DNA of 5,178 nt from CAUZRD01 sp963582255 (GTDB lineage Bacteria; Pseudomonadota; Alphaproteobacteria; Rhizobiales; TMED25). Positions 1 to 5,178 of this stretch are shown piece by piece (positions within the stretch are counted from its first letter, which is position 1; every line of letters begins with the position of its first letter). The stretch lies in assembly GCA_963582255.1 (NCBI GenBank), contig CAUZRD010000152.1, positions 1 to 5,178 of the forward strand, given 5' to 3'. Below the pieces are notes generated by a model, which saw nothing but the letters and a program-made list of their open reading frames with translations, did no database searches and had not been told where the DNA came from. The translations under genes and the position numbers were made by a program.

Positions 1-422
1 TTCGAGTTTGACGCCCAGCCACCCATGATAACTCCGTAAACGCCAAGCGATGAAATCGCGAGCAAATACAAGATACCAACATTGATATCAGCGACGACCC
101 ATCCTGCATCGAACGGAATTACTGCCCATGCGGAAAGAGCAAGAACGGTAGTTACCAATGGAGCAAGGAAAAACACCACTTTATCGGCACCGGCGGGAAC
201 TACCACTTCCTTAAGTACAAACTTCAGTAAATCAGCGAAGGACTGCAATAATCCAAACGCTCCAACCACATTGGGACCGCGACGCATCTGCACCGCCGCC
301 CAGATTTTACGGTCGGCCAGAAGCAGGAATGCAATCGCGAGCAAGAGCAACAGCATCACTAGAAGACTTTGACCAACGATTATCAACATCTGCCATATGA
401 GTTCATGGGAAAGCTCAGCCAT
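1..422 (-). CDS. nuoH: NADH-quinone oxidoreductase subunit H (NuoH), N-terminal part, cut by the window edge
   Basis: NuoH (the ND1 homologue) is the inner-membrane subunit that docks the peripheral arm and forms much of the quinone channel of complex I. The reading frame, translated from the reverse complement, starts with MAELSHELIWQM and stays open to the left edge. It gives 140 residues of a protein usually about 340-350 long. Residues about 12-36 form a very Leu-rich transmembrane helix. They are followed by the diagnostic loop ADRKIWAAVQMRRGPNVVG (36-54) and the conserved QSFADLLKFVLKE (60-72), whose acidic and Lys residues belong to the quinone-channel region. Two further hydrophobic segments lie at about 82-102 and 113-135, ending in GGWASNS. 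The Asp in ADRK, where E. coli has Glu, is as I recall usual in rhizobial NuoH. The start overlaps the nuoG stop by 8 nt (ATGGCTGA). Only a weak GGGA precedes it (427-430), so translation probably depends on coupling to nuoG. The identification is secure; only the 3' part is missing. Confidence 0.97.
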   Translation of the reverse strand, partial: MAELSHELIWQMLIIVGQSLLVMLLLLLAIAFLLLADRKIWAAVQMRRGPNVVGAFGLLQSFADLLKFVLKEVVVPAGADKVVFFLAPLVTTVLALSAWAVIPFDAGWVVADINVGILYLLAISSLGVYGVIMGGWASNS

Positions 423-2481
423 CGGTTCCCGTCCGCGTTTTTAGTTCGGCACGAAGAGCGCTGCATTCAGCCATGATCTGACTTGAGCGCGCGATTGGGT
501 TGGTCAAGTAAAAATCGCTTACCGAAGAAACGAATGCCTCATCTATAACGGTGCCGGAACGCGCAGCCAGCGCTTCAATATGTCCTTTCATAGCCTTCAC
601 CGGTTTATTTAACTGCCCCAAAACAGGTGCCTCAGAGATCATTTCCTCACGTAATTTCTCAAGGCGATCAAACGGCAGCGTGTGATTTAATCGCTCAGAA
701 AGAGCTCGCAAGATTGCCCAATCTTCGGCCGCTTCTCCAGGCGGGAACACTGCCCGGCGGGCAATTTGAACACGCCCCTCGGTATTCACAAAAGTTCCGC
801 TTTTTTCAGTATAGGCTGCGCCAGGAAGAATAACATCAGCACGGTGAGCACCTTGATCACCATGGCTACCTATATATACAACAAATGCACCTAGCTTTAC
901 GTCGATTTCATCGGCGCCAAGCAGAAACAACACGTCAAGGGCTCCGCTAGCCGCCATCTCACCGGCGTCAAGTGCACCCGTGGCTGGGACAGCACCAAGA
1001 TCAAGCGCTCCGACACGCGACGCAGCCGAGTGCAGAACCGCAAAACCATTCCAGTCATCACTAACCGATCCAGTCGATATTGCCGCCGCGGCAACCATTG
1101 CCGCTATCGCCGTGCCATCCGGTCGGGCCAACGCGCCTTCTCCGATCAACCAGATCGAGCGTTCCATACCCACCAGGCCCTGGCCGGAAAGGTGTTCCAG
1201 AGATTTTGGCCCAGCACCCAGATATTCATAATCGTAAGTGAGGTCGGCGCGCTCACCGATAACGCTGATTTTTAGCTCCCCGGTTAGCCAACGCTTGCGA
1301 ATACGGGCATTAAGAACGGGCGCTTCAATACGCGGATTTGAACCAATAATAACAAGCCTATCGGCATCTTCGATCCCCGCAATAGACGGGTTGAATACAT
1401 AACTTGAACGTCCTAGCGCAGGATCAAATCCTGCGCCATTTTGCCGGCAATCTATATTTGATGAGCCAAGGCTCATAAGCAGAGATTTTAGCGCAAATAT
1501 TTCCTCGCAAGCAGCAAGATTCCCGATGACTGCACCAATTCGTTCCGGCACACAGGTCTTCACCTTATCAACAATGGCAGCAAAAGCTTCGTTCCAACTA
1601 GTAGGTTCCAATTTTCCATTGCGGCGCACATATGGTCGGTCGAGACGTTGTGACTTCAATCCATCCCAGACAAATCTCGTTTTGTCGGAAATCCATTCCT
1701 CATTCACCTCGTCCTGATTGCGCGGCATGATGCGCATCACTTCACGGCCCCTCGTATCGAGCCGAATGCTGGAGCCAACGGCATCCATCACATCGATAGA
1801 TTCGGTTTTACGCAGCTCCCAAGAGCGCGCAGAGAACGCATACGGCTTGGATGTCAATGCGCCTACCGGGCAGAGATCAATGATATTACCCTGAAGCTCA
1901 GAGGTCATCGCTTGCTCAAGATAGGTGGTGATTTCCATATCTTCTCCGCGGCCAATAGCACCGAGTTCATCGATGCCCGCAACCTCACTAGTAAAACGCA
2001 CGCATCTCGTACAATGGATACATCGTGTCATGGTAGTTTTTACAAGAGGCCCAATATATTTGTCTTCCACCGCCCGCTTGGCTTCATCGTAGCGCGACTT
2101 CTCAATGCCATAGGCCATTGCCTGGTCCTGCAAGTCACATTCACCACCTTGATCGCAAATAGGACAATCAAGCGGATGATTAACCAGAAGAAACTCCATC
2201 ACCCCTTCGCGTGATTTCTTAACCATGGGTGATTTGGTAAGAATCTCCGGCGGCTCGCCATTACGGCCGGGGCGCAAGTCGCGCACACCCATGTGGCAAG
2301 ATGCTGCCGGTTTGGGCGCACCCACTACTTCAACCAAACACATACGGCAATTACCGGCGATCGACAGTCGCTCGTGAAAACAAAACCGCGGAATTTCTAC
2401 TCCGGCATCCTCCAACGCCTGAATAAGCGTCAGATCAGGATCCACATCGTGCTCCTTGCCGTCGATGATGATGATTGTCAT
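415..2481 (-). CDS. nuoG: NADH-quinone oxidoreductase subunit G (NuoG), iron-sulfur subunit
   Basis: NuoG (the 75-kDa/NDUFS1 homologue, 688 aa) is the largest cytoplasmic subunit of complex I and passes electrons from NuoF towards NuoI. The N-terminal ferredoxin-like domain carries the N1b [2Fe-2S] ligands C34, C45, C48 and C62. Next is the N5 [4Fe-4S] set H102, C106, C109 and C115, in the HxxxCxxCxxxxxC pattern. The N4 [4Fe-4S] set is C154, C157, C160 and C204, in TRCIHCTRC and DLCPVGA. From about residue 215 onward is the molybdopterin-oxidoreductase-like domain, which binds no Mo cofactor in this family. The extra N7 cluster of E. coli-type NuoG has no ligands here. The C terminus has the conserved FYLTNPIARSSQIMAEC. 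The length fits alphaproteobacterial and mitochondrial NuoG (about 700), not the longer enterobacterial form (about 900). The start is well fixed: an in-frame TGA lies 10 codons upstream, and no ATG, GTG or TTG occurs between them. Codons 3-6 are a perfect (ATC)4 run. The stop overlaps the nuoH start. Confidence 0.98.
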   Translation of the reverse strand: MTIIIIDGKEHDVDPDLTLIQALEDAGVEIPRFCFHERLSIAGNCRMCLVEVVGAPKPAASCHMGVRDLRPGRNGEPPEILTKSPMVKKSREGVMEFLLVNHPLDCPICDQGGECDLQDQAMAYGIEKSRYDEAKRAVEDKYIGPLVKTTMTRCIHCTRCVRFTSEVAGIDELGAIGRGEDMEITTYLEQAMTSELQGNIIDLCPVGALTSKPYAFSARSWELRKTESIDVMDAVGSSIRLDTRGREVMRIMPRNQDEVNEEWISDKTRFVWDGLKSQRLDRPYVRRNGKLEPTSWNEAFAAIVDKVKTCVPERIGAVIGNLAACEEIFALKSLLMSLGSSNIDCRQNGAGFDPALGRSSYVFNPSIAGIEDADRLVIIGSNPRIEAPVLNARIRKRWLTGELKISVIGERADLTYDYEYLGAGPKSLEHLSGQGLVGMERSIWLIGEGALARPDGTAIAAMVAAAAISTGSVSDDWNGFAVLHSAASRVGALDLGAVPATGALDAGEMAASGALDVLFLLGADEIDVKLGAFVVYIGSHGDQGAHRADVILPGAAYTEKSGTFVNTEGRVQIARRAVFPPGEAAEDWAILRALSERLNHTLPFDRLEKLREEMISEAPVLGQLNKPVKAMKGHIEALAARSGTVIDEAFVSSVSDFYLTNPIARSSQIMAECSALRAELKTRTGTDG

Positions 2482-2492
2482 TGCGGTTTCAT
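2478..2492 (-). other. Four-codon ORF (MKPQ) overlapping the nuoG start
   Basis: In the nuoF-nuoG gap an ATG at 2492 opens the frame ATG AAA CCG CAA TGA. Its stop overlaps the nuoG start as ATGA, the same arrangement as the nuoD/nuoE junction. The only good Shine-Dalgarno-like stretch (AAAAGGA) sits 3 nt before this ATG and 14 nt before the nuoG ATG, so it is too close for one and far for the other. It may be a real leader ORF that hands ribosomes to nuoG, or simply chance. The sequence alone cannot decide, and no product function is implied. Confidence 0.25.
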
Positions 2493-2495
2493 CGG

Positions 2496-2502
2496 TCCTT
2501 TT
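2496..2502 (-). promoter_or_regulatory. Probable ribosome binding site for nuoG (AAAAGGA)
   Basis: AAAAGGA reads towards nuoG in the 46-nt spacer after nuoF, which is the only non-overlapping junction in the window. The distance from its last base to the nuoG ATG is 14 nt, longer than the usual 5-9. A second purine-rich stretch, GAGGGG, lies farther upstream. The upstream in-frame TGA rules out an earlier nuoG start, so the long spacing cannot be explained by a misplaced start codon. Confidence 0.5.
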
Positions 2503-2527
2503 CGTCGCCCCTCAGATCGCACTTTAC

Positions 2528-3835
2528 TCACTCTGCCGCGATCAGCGGCGCTTCATCCGGTTTTGGATTAGCTGAATATTGGTCAATTCGCTCTTCAATC
2601 ACATGCCTAAAGTGGCGGATCAGTCCCTGGATCGGCCAGGCTGCTGCATCACCCAAAGCGCAAATAGTATGCCCTTCCACATGAGTGGTAACTTCCAAAA
2701 GCATATCAATTTCACGCTTCTCAGCTTCTCCCCGGGCCATGCGGTCCATCATTCGCCACATCCAGCCGGTCCCTTCCCGGCATGGCGTACACTGCCCGCA
2801 GCTTTCATGCTTGTAAAAGTAGCTAAGCCTAGCGATCGCACGGATAATATCGGTGGATTTATCCATGACGATTACCGCCGCAGTTCCAAGACCAGATTTT
2901 AGATTGCGTAGGGTATCAAAATCCATCGACAGATTCTGACAAGCATCGGCCGGAAGACATGGTACAGACGAGCCACCTGGAATAACCGCCAATAGATTGT
3001 CCCAACCACCGCGTACGCCTCCAGCATGAACTTCAATTAACCTGCGTAGAGGAACACCCATTTCTTCTTCCACATTGCAAGGATTATTGACATGCCCTGA
3101 TATGCAAAAGAGCTTGGTGCCAGCGTTGTTGGGTTTCCCAAGACTCGAAAACCAAGATGCACCGCGTCGTAAAATCTCCGGTGCTACCGTAATAGATTCA
3201 ACATTATTGACTGTGGTTGGGCAACCATACAGCCCGCAATTAGCCGGGAAAGGGGGCTTAAGGCGGGGCATGCCTTTCTTGCCTTCAAGGCTTTCGAGTA
3301 GAGCCGTTTCCTCGCCGCAAATATACGCACCTGCGCCATGGTGAACATAAATATCAAAATTCCACCCAGAGCCACAAGCATCCTTACCTATGAGACCGGC
3401 CTCATAGGCCTCATCAATCGCAACCTGCAGTCGCTCGCGCTCCAATATATATTCACCACGAACATAGATGTAGCAGGCATGTGCACCCATCGCGAATGAT
3501 GCAATCAGGCACCCTTCAATAAATTGATGGGGTTCATGGCGCATGATTTCTCGGTCTTTACAGGTTCCAGGCTCAGATTCGTCACCATTGACCACAAGAT
3601 AGTGTGGCCGCTCGGACGGAACCTTGGGCATAAACGACCATTTTAGACCGGTTGGAAAACCAGCGCCACCACGTCCACGAAGGCCAGAATTCTTTATTTC
3701 CTCGACAATCCAGTCGCGACCTTTAGCAAGTAGCGTTTTGGTGCTGTCCCAATTGCCGCGTTTACGCGCAGCCTCAAGACGCCAATCATTAAGGCCATAG
3801 ATGTTAGTAAAAATTCGGTCTTTATCGGCGAGCAT
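2528..3835 (-). CDS. nuoF: NADH-quinone oxidoreductase subunit F (NuoF), NADH- and FMN-binding subunit
   Basis: NuoF (the 51-kDa/NDUFV1 homologue, 435 aa, the normal length) oxidises NADH at FMN and passes electrons to cluster N3 at the cytoplasmic tip of complex I. The glycine-rich nucleotide-binding loop GLRGRGGAGFPTGLKW is at 51-66. The FMN-site segment NGDESEPGTCKDRE is at 83-96, with the conserved N83, D85 and E86. GAGAYICGEETAL follows at 167-179 and PTTVNNVE at 206-213. The N3 [4Fe-4S] ligands are C346, C349 and C352 (SCGQCTPCREG) and C392 (HTICALGD). Gly84 stands where E. coli and bovine proteins have Ala, which is a conservative change. The start ATG shares one base with the nuoE stop (TGATG) and has GAGGA 6 nt upstream, so the start is well supported and coupled translation is likely. 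The MLADKDRIFTN N terminus is typical of alphaproteobacterial NuoF. Nothing is truncated or missing. Confidence 0.98.
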   Translation of the reverse strand: MLADKDRIFTNIYGLNDWRLEAARKRGNWDSTKTLLAKGRDWIVEEIKNSGLRGRGGAGFPTGLKWSFMPKVPSERPHYLVVNGDESEPGTCKDREIMRHEPHQFIEGCLIASFAMGAHACYIYVRGEYILERERLQVAIDEAYEAGLIGKDACGSGWNFDIYVHHGAGAYICGEETALLESLEGKKGMPRLKPPFPANCGLYGCPTTVNNVESITVAPEILRRGASWFSSLGKPNNAGTKLFCISGHVNNPCNVEEEMGVPLRRLIEVHAGGVRGGWDNLLAVIPGGSSVPCLPADACQNLSMDFDTLRNLKSGLGTAAVIVMDKSTDIIRAIARLSYFYKHESCGQCTPCREGTGWMWRMMDRMARGEAEKREIDMLLEVTTHVEGHTICALGDAAAWPIQGLIRHFRHVIEERIDQYSANPKPDEAPLIAAE

Positions 3836-4821
3836 CAGCCATCCTCGTTACCAGCAACAAAGCCTTTAGCTTGAACAATCCATTCTTCCCGCACTATCCG
3901 GTCCCTGAATTTTAAGCGCTTGGTGACCCAAGACACATTATCAGGCGTCCATTCGGCGATCTGACTGAACTTATAGATTCCCAGCTCGTGCAGAATTTTC
4001 TCAATCTTTGGACCGATACCCTTAATACTCGTGAGTACATCCCTGCCATCAGCCGGTGGCTCTTTAAGCCTTTTGGGCTCGCTGCCATGATTTTCTCCAA
4101 CGACATCACCAGAAGGCGCTGCCCCTTCCTTGTCCTTGACCAAGAGGCTGGCGGTATCATCTGACACTTGTGTACTTGCGATAGCCAGTCCCGGCTTATC
4201 GCGTTGAAGCCAAGAGCCTTCGACATCGCAATCGGTCAAGGATGTAAGAACCCCAGTCGGTTCTGACGACGTCCGGCCTCTCAGCGAGCCGGTACGCGCC
4301 TCGCGTCCAGCTCGTAAATCTGAAAGAAGTTGCTCGAAACTATCGGCAGAAAGGTCTTCATAATAGTGGTCATTGATCTGTGCCATTGGCGCATTGCAGC
4401 AAGCACCGAGACATTCAACCTCGATCCACGACAGAGCACCGTCTTCAGTGATATGCCCCTGATCGCCAATCACACGCTGGCAAACCAATTTCAAATCATC
4501 AGAACCACGCAACCAGCACGGAGTAGTACCGCATAACTGAATGTGATGTCGCCCAACCGGCGACAGATTGAACATAGTATAAAACGTCGCTACCTCCAAA
4601 ACACGAATGCGCGACATTCCAAGCATTTCAGCCACATGAACCATCGCAGGTTCAGGTAACCAACCCCCATGCTGCTTTTGCGCCTGCCAGAGAAGAGGGA
4701 TGACTGCGGAGGCCTGACGACCTTCAGGATATTTATTGATCTGCAGCTTCGCCCAATCAGCGTTTTGCAGAGTAAAAACAAAATCTTCGGGCTGGACCTC
4801 AGCAAGGCGACGAACACTCAT
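3835..4821 (-). CDS. nuoE: NADH-quinone oxidoreductase subunit E (NuoE) with C-terminal helix-hairpin-helix extension
   Basis: NuoE (the 24-kDa/NDUFV2 homologue) pairs with NuoF and holds the off-pathway [2Fe-2S] cluster N1a. Residues about 10-170 are the standard thioredoxin-like [2Fe-2S] domain, with RVLEVATFYTMFNLSPVG at 73-90. The N1a ligands are C97 and C102 (CGTTPC) and C137 and C141 (ECLGACCNAP); C142 is an additional cysteine next to the last ligand. The protein has 328 residues, against about 166 in E. coli. The extra length is a hydrophilic Ser/Gly/Pro/charged linker (about 184-260, probably disordered) and then a compact domain at about 261-320. That domain contains SIKGIGPKIEKILHELGI and a WTPDNVSWV segment, which resembles the helix-hairpin-helix (COG3743-like) domain found on rhizobial NuoE. 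The start overlaps the nuoD stop as ATGA and has GGTGAGG upstream; the N terminus MSVRRLAE also matches recalled alphaproteobacterial NuoE. The core function is certain; the role of the extension is unknown. Confidence 0.97.
   Translation of the reverse strand: MSVRRLAEVQPEDFVFTLQNADWAKLQINKYPEGRQASAVIPLLWQAQKQHGGWLPEPAMVHVAEMLGMSRIRVLEVATFYTMFNLSPVGRHHIQLCGTTPCWLRGSDDLKLVCQRVIGDQGHITEDGALSWIEVECLGACCNAPMAQINDHYYEDLSADSFEQLLSDLRAGREARTGSLRGRTSSEPTGVLTSLTDCDVEGSWLQRDKPGLAIASTQVSDDTASLLVKDKEGAAPSGDVVGENHGSEPKRLKEPPADGRDVLTSIKGIGPKIEKILHELGIYKFSQIAEWTPDNVSWVTKRLKFRDRIVREEWIVQAKGFVAGNEDG
3842..3846 (-). promoter_or_regulatory. Ribosome binding site of nuoF (GAGGA) inside the nuoE 3' end
   Basis: GAGGA falls within the last codons of nuoE (encoding E326-D327) and ends 6 nt before the nuoF ATG, which is optimal spacing. 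Together with the TGATG stop/start overlap it supports both the chosen nuoF start and translational coupling of NuoE and NuoF, which form a subcomplex. Confidence 0.7.
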
Positions 4822-5178
4822 CGGTCAACCTCACCGAATACGATATCAAGCGAGCCAAGAACAGCTGATACGTCAGCTAGCATATGACCACGGCACATGA
4901 AATCCATCGCCTGGAGATGGGAAAAACCTGGCGCACGAATTTTACAACGGTAGGGTTTGTTGGTGCCATCCGAGACCAGATACACGCCGAACTCCCCTTT
5001 TGGAGCCTCCACGGCAGCATAAACCTCACCTTCCGGCACGTGATAGCCCTCAGTATAAAGTTTGAAATGATGGATTAGCGCCTCCATTGAGCGCTTCATT
5101 TCACCGCGCTTTGGTGGAACTATCTTGCCATCAGTCGCGGAAACTGGTCCCTTCTCATTAGACAGCAACTCGCAGCAT
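4818..5178 (-). CDS. nuoD: NADH-quinone oxidoreductase subunit D (NuoD), C-terminal part, cut by the window edge
   Basis: NuoD (the 49-kDa/NDUFS2 homologue, related to the large subunit of NiFe hydrogenases) forms the quinone-binding pocket at the base of the peripheral arm together with NuoB. Only the last 119 residues are present, of a protein usually close to 400. The frame is open to the right edge, so the gene continues beyond the window. Recognisable family segments are KIVPPKRGEMKRSMEALIHH, FKLYTEGYHVPEGEVYAAVE, APKGEFGVYLVSDG and the C-terminal RCKIRAPGFSHLQAMDF and ADVSAVLGSLDIVFGEVDR. The last of these is the near-invariant NuoD C terminus, ending in Asp-Arg. The TTG at 5168 is an internal Leu codon, not a start. 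The stop overlaps the nuoE start by 4 nt, which places nuoD directly upstream in the same operon. Confidence 0.97.
   Translation of the reverse strand, partial: CCELLSNEKGPVSATDGKIVPPKRGEMKRSMEALIHHFKLYTEGYHVPEGEVYAAVEAPKGEFGVYLVSDGTNKPYRCKIRAPGFSHLQAMDFMCRGHMLADVSAVLGSLDIVFGEVDR
4829..4835 (-). promoter_or_regulatory. Ribosome binding site of nuoE (GGTGAGG) inside the nuoD 3' end
   Basis: GGTGAGG lies in the codons for the last residues of NuoD (FGEVDR) and ends 7 nt before the nuoE ATG at 4821. Together with the ATGA stop/start overlap it supports the nuoE start and coupled translation from nuoD. Confidence 0.65.

Noticed and set aside
82..372. Open frame of 96 codons on the plus strand
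   Set aside because: It lies entirely antisense to nuoH, whose protein is clearly recognisable. Its translation is low in family character and resembles no protein I know, so it is a shadow frame.
1912..2214. Open frame of 100 codons on the plus strand
   Set aside because: It is antisense to the N4/N5 cluster-binding part of nuoG. The composition is that of a reversed conserved gene, with no recognisable domain or convincing upstream ribosome binding site.
2464..2475. Perfect (ATC)4 trinucleotide repeat at codons 3-6 of nuoG
   Set aside because: It encodes the hydrophobic first beta strand (IIII) of the ferredoxin-like domain. A run of four triplets is short, and gain or loss of a unit would keep the frame, so phase variation is not supported.
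2579..2902. Open frame of 107 codons on the plus strand
   Set aside because: It is antisense to the conserved N3-cluster region of nuoF and has no independent evidence of coding.
3548..3589. Gly84 in the NuoF FMN-site motif (NGDESEPG), where E. coli and bovine proteins have Ala
   Set aside because: The flanking FMN-contacting residues N83, D85 and E86 are kept and Ala to Gly is conservative, so there is no reason to infer altered activity.
3912..4226. Open frame of 104 codons on the minus strand in another frame within nuoE
   Set aside because: It overlaps the linker and HhH part of nuoE. The nuoE frame continues to a recognisable domain and a stop coupled to nuoF, so a frameshift or separate gene is not needed.
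5166..5168. TTG as a possible start of a short 116-residue gene
   Set aside because: The frame continues upstream to the window edge and the protein is the C terminus of NuoD, so this codon is internal.

Overview
The window is an internal slice of a bacterial nuo operon, which encodes the proton-pumping NADH:quinone oxidoreductase (respiratory complex I). All genes lie on the minus strand, so transcription runs from right to left. The order is nuoD (3' end only, 4818-5178), nuoE (3835-4821), nuoF (2528-3835), nuoG (415-2481) and nuoH (5' end only, 1-422). Coding sequence fills the window except for a 46-nt gap between nuoF and nuoG (2482-2527).

The organism is most likely an alphaproteobacterium, and the Hyphomicrobiales/Rhizobiales fit best. 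This is an inference from recalled family features, not from a search. The supporting points are: a NuoG of about 690 residues that lacks the N7 cluster ligands, as in mitochondrial complex I; a NuoF very close to mitochondrial NDUFV1 in its motifs; a NuoE of 328 residues with a linker and a C-terminal helix-hairpin-helix-like domain; and the NuoH motif ADRKIWAAVQMRRGPNVVG. Base composition looks close to half GC, lower than in many free-living rhizobia, so I do not name a genus.

The junctions are tight and suggest translational coupling. nuoD and nuoE overlap by 4 nt (ATGA), nuoE and nuoF by 1 nt (TGATG), and nuoG and nuoH by 8 nt. I see no promoter, terminator, RNA gene, insertion sequence or repeat array. 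The operon promoter is presumably upstream of nuoA, beyond the right edge, and the remaining genes (nuoI onward) should lie beyond the left edge.

The products work together. NuoE, NuoF and NuoG form the peripheral NADH-oxidising arm: FMN and cluster N3 in NuoF, N1a in NuoE, and N1b, N4 and N5 in NuoG. NuoD helps form the quinone site at the base of that arm, and NuoH is the membrane subunit that lines the quinone channel. All cluster ligands expected for this lineage are present, and there is no frameshift or truncation apart from the window edges. This is an ordinary core-metabolism region. The two points most worth a second look are the C-terminal extension of NuoE and a four-codon ORF that leads into the nuoG start codon. 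I found no evidence of an undescribed system.
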